Part shown: positions 36,392-45,830 of the stretch, one piece after another
Position numbering within the stretch: position 1 is the first letter of the stretch
Layout: every line of letters starts with the position of its first letter
Assembly: GCF_900177275.1 (NCBI RefSeq)
Contig: NZ_FXAG01000002.1
Span: forward strand, 1-54,844
From: Pseudogulbenkiania subflava DSM 22618
GTDB lineage: Bacteria; Pseudomonadota; Gammaproteobacteria; Burkholderiales; Chromobacteriaceae
Direction of reading: 5' to 3'
Length of the DNA stretch: 54,844 nt
Notes under the pieces: model-generated
The model's input: only the letters and a program-made list of their open reading frames with translations
What the model was told of the DNA's origin: nothing
Database searches by the model: none
Program-made: the position numbers and the translations under genes

Positions 36392-36419
36392 AAAAAAAAG
36401 CCGCCTATTCGGGGCGGCT
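36392..36419 (-). terminator. Terminator of the acyltransferase pair
   Basis: AGCCGCC / GGCGGCT with a T8 run on the minus strand, 23 bp after the gene end. Confidence 0.88.
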
Positions 36420-36441
36420 GGTTGTGGGGTAGACGCGCAGC

Positions 36442-37308
36442 TCAGTAGAAGCGTGGCTGCCCGGCCGGGCGGGTCTTGAAGCGCTTGTGCAGCCAGAAAT
36501 ACTGGTCGGGTATTTCGCGGATGCGCTCCTCGAGGAAGGCGTTCATGCGCCGGGTGTCGGCTTCGACGTCGTCGGTCGGGTAGTTTTCCCACGGGGGGTA
36601 GTATTCGAGCTCGAAGCGGTTGCCGACGCGGCGCGCGATGACCGGGACCACGTGTGCCTTGGCGAGCTTGGCGATGCGCGACAAGCCGGGGATGGTGGCG
36701 GCGTCGGTGTCGAAAAATTTCACGAAGAGCGAGTCGCGAGGGCCGAAGTCCTGGTCGGGCAGGTAGAGGAAGGGTGCGTGGTCCTGGCGCATCGCCTTGA
36801 TGATGGAGCGCAGGCTTTCCTGGCGCGACACGATGTAGCAGTTGTCGTAGCGCTGGCGGCCCTTGTAGATCTGCGCGTCGAGTTCGCGGTTTTTCTGGTG
36901 CGAGTAAACGCTGACCAGCGGGATGTCCTGGTTCATGCGATAGGCGCCCATCTCGAAGGCGACGAAGTGCGGGTAGAACAGGATGACGTCCTCGCCCTTG
37001 GCGCGCAGGTCGGTGACGTAGTGCAGGTTCTTCACGGTGACCAGCTTGCGGATGCGTTCGGCGGAGCTCCACCAGCACACGCCGTACTCCAGCGCCAGCC
37101 GTATCATGTGCTGGAAGTTGCGGCGGATCAGGAGCTTGCGTTCGGCCAGCGACATGTCGGGAAAGCACAGGCGCAGGTTGATCAGGCCGACACGGCGCCG
37201 TTCGCGCGCCAAGGCGTAGGCGAGACTGCCGAGCAGCCAGGCGAGCGCGCCGATGAGCCACATCGGCAGCAGACGGAGCAGCCATAGCAGGGCAAAAACG
37301 ATCTTCAT
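36442..37308 (-). CDS. Lipid A acyltransferase (LpxL/HtrB family), copy 2
   Basis: A 288-aa inner-membrane enzyme that adds a secondary acyl chain to lipid A. An N-terminal hydrophobic anchor (residues 5-33) precedes the catalytic HX4(D/E) element, here HFVAFE in YPHFVAFEMGAYR. PDQDFGPRDSLFVKFF and the C-terminal YYPPWENYPTDD also match the family. It starts 9 bp after the upstream homologue, so both are in one operon. Which acyl position or chain length each serves cannot be told from sequence. Confidence 0.92.
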   Translation of the reverse strand: MKIVFALLWLLRLLPMWLIGALAWLLGSLAYALARERRRVGLINLRLCFPDMSLAERKLLIRRNFQHMIRLALEYGVCWWSSAERIRKLVTVKNLHYVTDLRAKGEDVILFYPHFVAFEMGAYRMNQDIPLVSVYSHQKNRELDAQIYKGRQRYDNCYIVSRQESLRSIIKAMRQDHAPFLYLPDQDFGPRDSLFVKFFDTDAATIPGLSRIAKLAKAHVVPVIARRVGNRFELEYYPPWENYPTDDVEADTRRMNAFLEERIREIPDQYFWLHKRFKTRPAGQPRFY

Positions 37309-37317
37309 TGTTGCTTG

Positions 37318-38205
37318 TTATCCTTGTTGCGGGGCGGGCGGGGTGACGCCGGCGGGGCATTTGTAACGGTTGTAACTCCACAGGTACTGGGCGGGGTAGC
37401 GGCGGATCAGGTTCTCGACGGCGCGGTTCAGCGTTGCGGCATCCTGCTCTTTGTCGCCGCTGAAGGCTTCCGGCAGCGGCTCGATGTGCACCGCGAAGCC
37501 GGCGCCCTTGGGCAGGCGCTCGCCAGTGAACAGCAGCACCTCGACACCGGAGACCTGCGCCAGGCGCGGAACCAGCGTCATGGTGTAGGCAGGCTGGCCG
37601 AAGAACGGCGCCCACACTCCCTCGCCGTTGCCGGGTACCTGGTCGGGCAGGATGATGGTGGCTTCGCCGGATTTCAGTGCCTTCATCAGCACGCGTACGC
37701 CTGCGCCGGTGGCCGGGGCGGTCTTGCCCTTGCCGCGGCTGCGGCCGGCCTGCATCACCGGTTCCAGCCAGGCAAGCTTGGGCGGGCGGTACATGGCGGT
37801 GAGCGGGAACGGCAGGCGCGAGCTGATGTAGCGCCCGGCGATGTCGTAGCTGCCCAGGTGCGGGGTGACGAACACGATGCCGTGGCCGGCGGCGAGCGCC
37901 GCCTCGACGTGCTCCCAACCGCTGCAGTGGCGCACCATGGCGGCGATGTCGTCCGGCTCGCGGCACCAGGCGATGGCCAGCTCCAGTGTGCCTTTGCCGG
38001 TTTCCGCCGCGGATTGTTTGACTAAGTCTTGGAAAACCTGATAACTTTTGCCGATTTGACTTGACCTAAGATTTTCCTCCAGTCTCGCCGCGAAGCGGGG
38101 GGACAGATGATAGGTAAGCCGTCCCAGGCAGGCCCCCAGTCCCTGCAGCCATGCCAGTGGCAGCCGCGCGAGGAGGGAGAGCAGAAAATGGACCAACGTT
38201 GCCAT
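37318..38205 (-). CDS. Lipid A acyltransferase (LpxL/HtrB family), copy 1
   Basis: A 295-aa paralogue of the following gene, with the catalytic element HLGSYD in VTPHLGSYDIAGRY, the YRPPK segment and LPDQVPGNGEGVWAPFFG. An N-terminal hydrophobic segment anchors it in the inner membrane. ATG at 38205 is preferred over the GTG three bases upstream; no strong ribosome site is seen. It is divergent from metK across an 80-bp gap. The tandem pair suggests that two secondary acyl chains are added to lipid A by separate enzymes. Confidence 0.92.
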   Translation of the reverse strand: MATLVHFLLSLLARLPLAWLQGLGACLGRLTYHLSPRFAARLEENLRSSQIGKSYQVFQDLVKQSAAETGKGTLELAIAWCREPDDIAAMVRHCSGWEHVEAALAAGHGIVFVTPHLGSYDIAGRYISSRLPFPLTAMYRPPKLAWLEPVMQAGRSRGKGKTAPATGAGVRVLMKALKSGEATIILPDQVPGNGEGVWAPFFGQPAYTMTLVPRLAQVSGVEVLLFTGERLPKGAGFAVHIEPLPEAFSGDKEQDAATLNRAVENLIRRYPAQYLWSYNRYKCPAGVTPPAPQQG

Positions 38206-38284
38206 CACGGGTTCAGAATGAAATGTGGAAGCGGCCTATTTTATCATCCTTCAGTTTTAGGCTTTCTCCGGGAATGAAAAATCA

Positions 38285-39454
<1,170 letters not shown>

Positions 39455-39478
39455 TCCGGAGCGGATGTTCCGATGCCG

Positions 39479-39504
39479 AAAGCGGGCCGTGTGCCCGCTT
39501 TTTT
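39479..39504 (+). terminator. Terminator after metK
   Basis: AAAGCGGGC / GCCCGCTTT with a CGTGT loop and T-run. Confidence 0.9.
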
Positions 39505-39617
39505 CATGCCCGGTTGAGGGGGCGTGGCGGCCAGCCTGGTTGGCTGTTGCCGTTGCTGGGTGTGGTGTCGCCGCCGCAGTGCCGGCTCCGCCCTGTTCGG
39601 CCGGGGCGTTTTGCGGG

Positions 39618-39623
39618 TACAAT
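39618..39623 (+). promoter_or_regulatory. Probable -10 box of the ahcY transcript
   Basis: TACAAT lies 12 bp before the SAH aptamer, so transcription would begin close to the aptamer's first base. The -35 region is poor (TGTTCG at 18-bp spacing). Confidence 0.5.
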
Positions 39624-39634
39624 GACGGGCTAAA

Positions 39635-39697
39635 CCGAGGAGCGCTGCGAGAGGCTGTTCCCTCCCAGGCTCGGTTTCCGCATCAACGGCGCTCACC
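39635..39697 (+). ncRNA. S-adenosylhomocysteine (SAH) riboswitch aptamer
   Basis: The sequence follows the SAH riboswitch consensus closely. P1 is CCGAG (39635-39639) with CTCGG (39670-39674). P2 is GAGG (39651-39654) with CCTC (39661-39664). The pseudoknot pairs GAGCGC (39640-39645) with GCGCTC (39689-39694). The conserved GCTGCGA and CCCAGGCTCGG stretches and the closing AACGGCGCTCACC are all there. SAH riboswitches turn on ahcY when SAH accumulates. CTCACCC (39692-39698) can also pair with GGGTGAG (39726-39732), which would compete with the pseudoknot and could be the switching element. Confidence 0.92.
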
Positions 39698-39730
39698 CTC
39701 ATAACCCCGTGCCGGACGGGCTTGTGGGTG

Positions 39731-39878
39731 AGAGTTTGTGAACGAATCTGCCGTGCAGCCCCACGCCGGCCCTGTGCTGCTCGCCGTACCCCGTGTACGG
39801 CCGTGCTTCAGCAGCCGATCAGGAGGAGTGGCGACGACCGCAGGCAATCCCTGTGGGACGATTTCTTCCGCAAGCTCT
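39731..39878. repeat. Dispersed palindromic element, family B copy 1 (in ahcY leader)
   Basis: Shares TGTGAA-(C/T)GAAT-like start, GCCGGCCCTGTGCTGCTCGCC, a central GTACxxxxTGTACGGC palindrome, GTGCTT and ACGATTTCTT with the element at 45688-45809. Its ends, AGAGTTTGTG and CGCAAGCTCT, are an imperfect inverted repeat (8 of 10). It separates the SAH aptamer from the ahcY ribosome site. Confidence 0.7.
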
Positions 39879-39914
39879 GCGCCGCATCCCACCGGCCACA
39901 TCGTGGAGTTCTTG

Positions 39915-41327
39915 ATGAACGCTGTGGCTGATACCTTTACCGATTTCTACGTTGCCGATATGGCCCAGGCCGCCTGGGGCCGCAAGGAACTGGCGATTGC
40001 CGAGACCGAAATGCCGGGCCTGATGGCGCTGCGCGCCGAATACGGCGACAGTAAGCCGCTCAAGGGCGCGCGCATCGCCGGCAGCCTGCACATGACGATC
40101 CAGACCGGCGTGCTGATCGAGACGCTGGTGGCGCTGGGCGCCGACGTGCGCTGGGCGTCGTGCAACATCTTCTCGACCCAGGACCACGCCGCCGCCGCCA
40201 TCGCCGCGGCCGGCATCCCGGTGTTCGCCTTCAAGGGCGAGTCGCTCGACGAGTACTGGGAGTTCTCGCACAAGATCTTCGAATGGCCGGAAAACGAGCC
40301 GGCCAACATGATCCTCGATGATGGCGGCGACGCCACGCTGCTATTGATGTTGGGCGCGCGCGCCGAGAGCGACCGCTCGCTGATTTCCAAGCCGACCAAC
40401 GAAGAAGAGGTGGCGCTGTACGCCGCCATCGCCCGTTACCTGGAGCAGGACGCCAACTGGTACTCCAAGCGCCTGAAGCACATCAAGGGCGTGACCGAAG
40501 AGACCACCACCGGCGTGCATCGCCTGTACCAGCTGCAGAAGGAAGGCCGCCTGCCGTTCCCGGCGTTCAACGTCAACGACTCGGTAACCAAGTCCAAGTT
40601 CGACAACCTGTACGGCTGCCGCGAGTCGCTGGTGGACGGCATCAAGCGCGCCACCGACGTGATGATCGCCGGCAAGATCGCCGTGGTGCTGGGCTACGGT
40701 GACGTGGGCAAGGGCTGCGCGCAGAGCTTGCGCGGGCTCGGCGCCACCGTGTGGGTGACCGAGATCGACCCGATCTGCGCGCTGCAGGCGGCGATGGAAG
40801 GCTACCGCGTGGTGACCATGGACGACGTGTGCGACCAGGGTGACATCTTCGTCACCACCACCGGCAACGTGTCGGTGATCACCCACGACCACCTGGTGAA
40901 GATGCGCAACAACGCCATCGTCTGCAACATCGGCCACTTCGACAGCGAAATCGAAGTCGCCAGCCTGCGCCAGTACCAGTGGGAGAACATCAAGCCGCAG
41001 GTCGATCACATCATCTTCCCGGATGGCCGCCGCATCATCCTGCTGGCCGAAGGCCGTCTGGTGAACCTGGGCTGCGCCACCGGCCACCCGAGTTTCGTGA
41101 TGTCCAACAGCTTCACCAACCAGGTGCTGGCGCAGATGGAAATCTTCCAGTTCGGCGAGAAGTACGGCAAAGAGGTCTATGTGTTGCCGAAGCACCTGGA
41201 CGAGAAGGTGGCGCGCCTGCATTTGGCACGCATCGGCGTCAAACTGACCGAGCTGACCCAGCAGCAGGCTGATTACATCAGCGTGCCGAAGGAAGGCCCG
41301 TACAAGCCGGCGCACTATCGCTATTGA
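39915..41327 (+). CDS. ahcY: Adenosylhomocysteinase
   Basis: A 470-aa NAD-dependent enzyme that splits S-adenosylhomocysteine into adenosine and homocysteine, relieving inhibition of methyltransferases. [16 protein letters not shown], the NAD-binding [18 protein letters not shown] and the C-terminal [13 protein letters not shown] are diagnostic. I chose the ATG at 39915 (GTGGAG site upstream), which gives the family's normal N-terminus. The frame stays open back to a GTG at 39738, but those 59 codons are repeat element and not protein-like. Expression should be controlled by the SAH riboswitch upstream. Confidence 0.97.
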   Translation: MNAVADTFTDFYVADMAQAAWGRKELAIAETEMPGLMALRAEYGDSKPLKGARIAGSLHMTIQTGVLIETLVALGADVRWASCNIFSTQDHAAAAIAAAGIPVFAFKGESLDEYWEFSHKIFEWPENEPANMILDDGGDATLLLMLGARAESDRSLISKPTNEEEVALYAAIARYLEQDANWYSKRLKHIKGVTEETTTGVHRLYQLQKEGRLPFPAFNVNDSVTKSKFDNLYGCRESLVDGIKRATDVMIAGKIAVVLGYGDVGKGCAQSLRGLGATVWVTEIDPICALQAAMEGYRVVTMDDVCDQGDIFVTTTGNVSVITHDHLVKMRNNAIVCNIGHFDSEIEVASLRQYQWENIKPQVDHIIFPDGRRIILLAEGRLVNLGCATGHPSFVMSNSFTNQVLAQMEIFQFGEKYGKEVYVLPKHLDEKVARLHLARIGVKLTELTQQQADYISVPKEGPYKPAHYRY

Positions 41328-41338
41328 TATGGGTACAA

Positions 41339-41361
41339 AGGCGGGCAGGGCAGCCCGCCTT
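41339..41361 (+). terminator. Hairpin after ahcY
   Basis: AGGCGGGC / GCCCGCCT stem with an AGGGCA loop but only TTA after it; a weak terminator at best. It abuts the next repeat element. Confidence 0.45.
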
Positions 41362-41532
41362 AGAGCCTCTCATTAGGCGGCTACGCCTGCGTATCTTGAG
41401 TGTCAGCGGACTGCGTGCGCATCTATGATGCGCTCAGCGATTGGGAATCCTCATGGACTCCGTGTCCATTCCGGTTCCTGTGCTCCGGCGACACTCAACC
41501 TGCTTTGGCTCGCTCACCTACTGAGAGGCTCT
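41362..41532. repeat. Dispersed palindromic element, family A copy 2
   Basis: A 171-bp element with a perfect 11-bp terminal inverted repeat, AGAGCCTCTCA (41362-41372) and TGAGAGGCTCT (41522-41532). Nested inside is TTGAGTGTC / GACACTCAA (41396-41404 / 41490-41498), with two smaller hairpins in the middle (GCGCATC-TAT-GATGCGC and ATGGAC...GTCCAT). The flanks match 11845-12010. It lies in the ahcY-metF gap and encodes no protein. Confidence 0.75.
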
Positions 41533-41611
41533 TGAGGGTAGCAGACGACACTTCCGGGAATAACGACCGCTTCGGCCAACCTTGGCATGGGGCGGCGACA
41601 GAGATCAGATC

Positions 41612-42448
41612 ATGAGCACCAAGCCGCGTACCTTCAGTTTCGAGTTTTTCCCGCCCAAGACGGCGGAAAGCATCGCCAAGCTGCGCACCACGCGTCAGCA
41701 GCTGGCGCAGTTCAAGCCCGAATTCTTCTCCGTCACCTTCGGCGCCGGCGGCACCACGCGCGAGGGCACGCTGGGGACGGTGCTGGAGATCCGCAACGAG
41801 GGCTACGCCGCCGCACCGCATCTGTCGTGCATCGGCTCCACCCGCGACAACATCCGCGCCATTCTCAACGAGTACCGGAGCCACGGCATCCGCCACATCG
41901 TGGCGCTGCGCGGCGACCTGCCGTCCGGCATGGGCGAGGCCGGCGAGTTCCGCTACGCCAACGAGCTGGTGGCGTTCATCCGTGCCGAGCATGGCGATCA
42001 TTTCCACATCGAAGTCGCCGCCTACCCGGAGTTTCACCCGCAGGCGCGCTCCGCCGAGGACGACCTCAACAACTTCGTGCGCAAGGTGCAGGCCGGCGCC
42101 AATTCGGCGATGACGCAGTATTTCTTCAACGCCGACGCCTACTTCCGCTTCGTCGACGAGGTGCAGGCGCGTGGCGTGGACATCCCGATCGTGCCGGGCA
42201 TCATGCCGATCGCCAACTTCGGCCAGCTGTGTCGCTTCTCCGACATGTGCGGCGCCGAAGTGCCGCGCTGGTTGCGCCTGCGCATGCAGGCCTACTACGA
42301 CGACACCGCCTCAATCCGCGCCCTCGGCCTCGACGTGGTGACCGAGCTGTGCGACCGCCTGCTGACGGGTGGCGCCCCTGGCCTGCACTTCTACACTCTG
42401 AACCAGGCCGGCATCGTCTCGACCATCTGGCAACGCCTGGGGTTGTGA
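41612..42448 (+). CDS. metF: 5,10-methylenetetrahydrofolate reductase
   Basis: A 278-aa FAD enzyme that makes 5-methyltetrahydrofolate for methionine synthesis. The opening FSFEFFPPKTAES holds the catalytic-type glutamate, VTFGAGGTTREGT and LRGDLPSG match the family, and QYFFNADAYFRFVDEVQARG is typical. ATG at 41612 is used; an earlier in-frame start would add ten non-family residues. With metK and ahcY it covers three steps around the activated methyl cycle. Confidence 0.97.
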   Translation: MSTKPRTFSFEFFPPKTAESIAKLRTTRQQLAQFKPEFFSVTFGAGGTTREGTLGTVLEIRNEGYAAAPHLSCIGSTRDNIRAILNEYRSHGIRHIVALRGDLPSGMGEAGEFRYANELVAFIRAEHGDHFHIEVAAYPEFHPQARSAEDDLNNFVRKVQAGANSAMTQYFFNADAYFRFVDEVQARGVDIPIVPGIMPIANFGQLCRFSDMCGAEVPRWLRLRMQAYYDDTASIRALGLDVVTELCDRLLTGGAPGLHFYTLNQAGIVSTIWQRLGL

Positions 42449-42491
42449 GGGGGCGACGAGGAACGCGACAGCGACCCTGGTAGAGGCCCGG

Positions 42492-42818
42492 CAGTCGAGC
42501 GAGGCGCGCAAGTCGCGCCTCGGGCAGGTGATCTTCTGGAGCCGCTGGCAGCCACTGCCGATCGACCTCGGCCTGATCGTGGTGCAGGGGGTGTACGCCT
42601 GAGAGTTCCTGCCTTCGTTGTGGGAGCTGCCGCACAACCTGCCGGTGCTGACTGAAACCGAGATCATGCTGTCGGTGCTGGCGCTGATCGACGTGGTGAT
42701 GATCCCCAACCTGCTGCTGATGGTGACGGTGGGCGGCTACGAGACGTTCGTGTCGGCGGCGGCGATCGCCTACACCGACAAGCTGCAGTACTCCACCGTG
42801 CACAGCAACAAGCACTGA
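42492..42818 (+). pseudogene. Decayed UPF0114 (YqhA-like) membrane protein gene
   Basis: The frame reads RLGQVIFWSRWQPLPIDLGL then VVQGVYA, a TGA stop at 42600, and continues in the same frame as [20 protein letters not shown] and [22 protein letters not shown]. This is the N-terminal half of a UPF0114 membrane protein as I recall the family. The rest is missing: after FVS the sequence diverges and stops at 42818. There is no start codon in frame at the expected place. A single sequencing error could explain the stop, but not the lost C-terminal half. Confidence 0.65.
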
Positions 42819-42831
42819 ATACCTCACAAGC

Positions 42832-42857
42832 AAACGGCCCCTAGGGGCCGTTTTTTC
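42832..42857 (+). terminator. Terminator downstream of the UPF0114 remnant
   Basis: A near-perfect palindrome AAACGGCCCCTAGGGGCCGTTT followed by T's. It may serve metF and, on the other strand, the Lrp gene. Confidence 0.85.
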
Positions 42858-42935
42858 ATGCTGGGGCAGGGCGGGGGAATCGCTCTCCACGCGCTTGCGC
42901 CGGCAGCCGGACGGCGAGTCCGCGACGCTGCCTGC

Positions 42936-43415
42936 TCAGGCTCCTTTCAGGTGGTCGAGCGGCAGGGCGGCGGTGCGCTTGAATTCCTTGAGCACGAAGC
43001 TCGACTTGACGTCCTGGATGCCGGGCTGCTGCAGCAACTGGTCCATCACGAAGCGCGAGAAGTGCTCCATGTCCTCGAAGTAGACCTGCAGCAGGTAGTC
43101 CATCTCGCCGGTCATGGCGTAACAGTTGATGACCTCCGGCCAGCGCTGCACGGCGTCGATGAACAAGTCCAGGTTGCCGCGCTTCTCCAGCATCACGCGC
43201 ACGAAGGCCTGCAGACCGAGCCCGATGCGCGCCGGGTCGAGCAGTGCCACGTACTGGCGGATGACGCCGGATTCTTCCAGCTGCTTGAGGCGGCGCAGGC
43301 AGGGCGAGGGGGAGAGCGCGATGCGTTCGGCCAACTCGACGTTGCTCAGGCGGCCGTTGAGCTGGAGTTCCGCCAGGATGCGCAAATCTGTCTTGTCTAG
43401 TGTCATGTCTGGCAT
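42936..43415 (-). CDS. Lrp/AsnC family transcriptional regulator
   Basis: A 159-aa regulator. The N-terminal helix-turn-helix (DKTDLRILAELQLNGRLSNV through SPCLRRLKQLEESGVI) binds DNA and the C-terminal RAM domain (from about residue 65, with CYAMTGEMDYLLQVYFED) binds amino acids and oligomerises. It is divergent from phhA across a 171-bp AT-rich gap, which suggests that it controls aromatic amino acid breakdown in response to phenylalanine or tyrosine. That role is inferred from position. Two in-frame ATGs (43415 and 43406) are possible starts. Confidence 0.9.
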   Translation of the reverse strand: MPDMTLDKTDLRILAELQLNGRLSNVELAERIALSPSPCLRRLKQLEESGVIRQYVALLDPARIGLGLQAFVRVMLEKRGNLDLFIDAVQRWPEVINCYAMTGEMDYLLQVYFEDMEHFSRFVMDQLLQQPGIQDVKSSFVLKEFKRTAALPLDHLKGA

Positions 43416-43586
43416 TTTGTTCTCGTATTTTCGCTTAAGAGTAAAATTTTATTTTAGTTATTAGTATTTTTTGGGTTTCTTTGCAAGGAAATTGCGAAGC
43501 AAATTGCCTAAAATGAGCTTGAAAGCATGTTGCATTTTAACAGTGGCGTCAGACCGCTGCAGTGCGTTTACCGAGGAGAGCATGCC
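43416..43586. promoter_or_regulatory. AT-rich divergent control region lrp-phhA
   Basis: The region is AT-rich, with AGTAAAATTTTATTTTAGTT at about 43439-43458 resembling the A/T-rich core of Lrp sites, and short AAATTGC direct repeats near 43488-43507. Both divergent genes must be expressed from here. No clear -35/-10 pair or sigma-54 promoter was found by eye. Confidence 0.45.
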
Positions 43587-44372
43587 ATGTACACCGCCGA
43601 TGCGGCGCTTGAGCGCGCGGACATGAAGTTGTCTGCCTTGCCGTCCGAATTGGACATTCACCGGGCCGTGGTGCCGGATTACACCGACATCGAGAACCAT
43701 ACGTGGGCCACGCTGCTGGCCAACCAGTGGGCGGTGCTACCGGGACGGGCCTGCAACGAGTTCCTGGCCGGGCTCGCGCTGATCGACTTCCCGAAGGAGC
43801 ATATCCCGCGCCTGGCCGATATCAGCGACCGTATCGAGGCTGCCACCGGCTGGCGCCTGACCCGGGTCGACGGCATCGTCCCCGACAAGGAGTTTTTCGA
43901 GCTCCTGGCGCAGCGCATCTTTCCGTCCACCGACTTCATCCGCAAGCCCGAGGAGATCGGCTATACCCCGGCGCCGGACATGTTCCACGACCTGCTGGGT
44001 CATGCGCCGCTGCTCTCCAATCCGCGCTTCGCCTCGTTCTTCGAGCGCTTCGGCCGCGCCGGCGTCAAGGCCTTCGAGAGCGAGCACCCGGGCCGTGTCT
44101 GGCTGCCGCGCATCTACTGGTACACGGTGGAGTTCGGCCTGATCCGCAATCCGGAAGGCCTGCGCATCTACGGTGCCGGCATCCTGTCCTCGCCCAACGA
44201 GGTGCTCTACAGCCTGTCAGAACAGACGCGCAAGGTGGATTTCGACATCGGCCTGGTTGCCGAGACGCCGTACGACATCTGGCACATGCAGGACCAGCTG
44301 TTCGTGATCGACAGCTTCGATCAGCTGGAACACGAATTCGCACGCTGGACCGAAGAGAACGGTCTGGCCTGA
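43587..44372 (+). CDS. phhA: Phenylalanine 4-monooxygenase
   Basis: A 261-aa tetrahydrobiopterin-dependent non-heme iron enzyme that converts phenylalanine to tyrosine. The 2-His-1-Glu iron site is seen in FHDLLGHAPLL (both histidines) and WYTVEFGL (glutamate). It is the short bacterial form without a regulatory domain, like the Chromobacterium enzyme. ATG at 43587 has a GAGGAG site and gives the family's normal start. No pterin carbinolamine dehydratase gene (phhB), the usual partner, is in the window. Confidence 0.97.
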   Translation: MYTADAALERADMKLSALPSELDIHRAVVPDYTDIENHTWATLLANQWAVLPGRACNEFLAGLALIDFPKEHIPRLADISDRIEAATGWRLTRVDGIVPDKEFFELLAQRIFPSTDFIRKPEEIGYTPAPDMFHDLLGHAPLLSNPRFASFFERFGRAGVKAFESEHPGRVWLPRIYWYTVEFGLIRNPEGLRIYGAGILSSPNEVLYSLSEQTRKVDFDIGLVAETPYDIWHMQDQLFVIDSFDQLEHEFARWTEENGLA

Positions 44373-44378
44373 GCGCCT

Positions 44379-44528
44379 GTTCACGTCGCGAGCGGCTTCC
44401 GCCCGGGCGAAGCGCGCTGCGGGAAGCGGACGGTACGGGAATACAGAAGGTCCGATCGCTGCGCCAATCCAGGATTGGCTCGCCATCCCCGTGAACCCCG
44501 AGCAGGGACGCAGAGCGAGATCGTGAAC
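44379..44528. repeat. Palindromic intergenic element between phhA and hppD
   Basis: Bounded by GTTCACG (44379-44385) and CGTGAAC (44522-44528), with a central perfect palindrome GCCAATCC-A-GGATTGGC (44463-44479). Its end AGCGAGATCGTGAAC resembles AGCGAGATCGCGAA in the rdgB-hemW gap, linking it to family B-type elements. No protein is encoded. Confidence 0.5.
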
Positions 44529-44604
44529 GGGTCTTGAGGTTTTGGCAGCACCCCACCCACACAGCAGGACGGCCCCGGCAGAGGGCTCCGAGGAGAAACG
44601 ATCA

Positions 44605-45687
44605 ATGAAGATGGAAACCATGACGGGCAACCCGCTCGCCACCGACGGCTTCGAGTTCGTCGAGTTCACCGCGCCGCAGGAAGAGGAGCTGGAGCACCTG
44701 CGCCAGCTGTTCCTGTCGCTGGGCTTCACCGAGATCGCCCGCCACCGCAGCAAGAACGTGCGCCTGTTCCGCCAGGGCGACATCAACTTCATCCTGAACG
44801 GCGAGCGCACCCAGCCCGCCAGCGAATTCGGCAAGGTGCACGGCCCGTCGGCCTGCGCCATGGCCTGGCGCGTGAAGGATGCCGCCCGCGCCTACGACTA
44901 CGCGCTGGCGCACGGCGGCGACCCGTACGAGCGCCCGATCGGCTGCATGGAGTTGAACATCCCGGCGATCGAGGGCATCGGCGGCTCGGCCCTGTACTTC
45001 GTCGATCGTTACGGCGACGAGCACAACATCTACGACGTCGATTTCGTGCCGCTGCCGGGCGTCGACCAGCACCCGGTCGGGGTGGGGCTGAAGGAGATCG
45101 ACCACCTCACCCACAACGTGATGCGCGGCAACATGGACAAGTGGGCCGGCTTCTACGAAGGCATCGGCAACTTCAAGGAAATCCGCTACTTCGACATCGA
45201 GGGCAAGCTGACCGGGCTGGTGTCGCGCGCCATGACCAGTCCGTGCGGCAAGATCCGCATTCCGATCAACGAGTCGTCCGACGACAAGAGCCAGATCGAG
45301 GAATTCCTGCGCGCCTACCACGGCGAGGGCATCCAGCACATCGCGCTGTCGACCGACGACATCTACCACACGGTAGAGACGCTGAAGGCCGCCGGCACGC
45401 GTTTCCTCGATACTCCGGACAGCTACTACGACCGCACCGACGCGCGCGTGCCGGGACACGGCGAAGACCTGGAGCGGCTGCGCAAGAACCGCATCCTGAT
45501 CGACGGCGCGCCGGTGGACGGCGCCGGGATCCTGCTGCAGATTTTCACCGAGACGGTGATCGGCCCGATCTTCTTCGAGATCATCCAGCGCAAGGGCAAC
45601 GAGGGCTTCGGCGAGGGCAACTTCAAGGCCTTGTTCGAGTCGATCGAGGAAGACCAGATCAAGCGCGGCGTGCTGAAGGCCGACTGA
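44605..45687 (+). CDS. hppD: 4-hydroxyphenylpyruvate dioxygenase
   Basis: A 360-aa Fe(II) enzyme that turns 4-hydroxyphenylpyruvate into homogentisate. The two vicinal-oxygen-chelate halves are clear, and the iron ligands are in EIDHLTHNV, GIQHIALSTDD and FFEIIQRKG. The product-shaping C-terminal helix FGEGNFKALFESIEEDQIKRG is intact. ATG at 44605 has a GAGGAGAAA site. The tyrosine aminotransferase that makes its substrate is not encoded nearby. A palindromic repeat begins at the base after its stop codon. Confidence 0.97.
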   Translation: MKMETMTGNPLATDGFEFVEFTAPQEEELEHLRQLFLSLGFTEIARHRSKNVRLFRQGDINFILNGERTQPASEFGKVHGPSACAMAWRVKDAARAYDYALAHGGDPYERPIGCMELNIPAIEGIGGSALYFVDRYGDEHNIYDVDFVPLPGVDQHPVGVGLKEIDHLTHNVMRGNMDKWAGFYEGIGNFKEIRYFDIEGKLTGLVSRAMTSPCGKIRIPINESSDDKSQIEEFLRAYHGEGIQHIALSTDDIYHTVETLKAAGTRFLDTPDSYYDRTDARVPGHGEDLERLRKNRILIDGAPVDGAGILLQIFTETVIGPIFFEIIQRKGNEGFGEGNFKALFESIEEDQIKRGVLKAD

Positions 45688-45809
45688 GAACGTGTGAATA
45701 AATCTGCTGCGCCCCCGGGGCCGGCCCTGTGATGCTCGCCGTACCACTTGTACGGCTGTGCTTTTCGAACCGGCCGCGGGGCGCTCGCGACGATTTCTTG
45801 CACACGTTC
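45688..45809. repeat. Dispersed palindromic element, family B copy 2
   Basis: A 122-bp element with a perfect 9-bp terminal inverted repeat, GAACGTGTG (45688-45696) and CACACGTTC (45801-45809). The centre is GCCGTA-CCACTTG-TACGGC. It matches 39731-39878 over CCGGCCCTGTGxTGCTCGCCGTACC, TGTACGGC and ACGATTTCTT. It starts exactly one base after the hppD TGA. Confidence 0.75.
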
Positions 45810-45830
45810 CGAGCCGCCAAGCGTTGTCTT

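Noticed and set aside
39738-39914. Longer ahcY starting at GTG 39738 (59 extra codons)
   Set aside because: The extra codons are the family B repeat; the conserved N-terminus begins at 39915 with its own ribosome site. Kept only as a possibility within the riboswitch finding.
42600-42602. TGA read as selenocysteine in the UPF0114 frame
   Set aside because: UPF0114 proteins are not selenoproteins, no SECIS-like hairpin follows, and the gene is also truncated.
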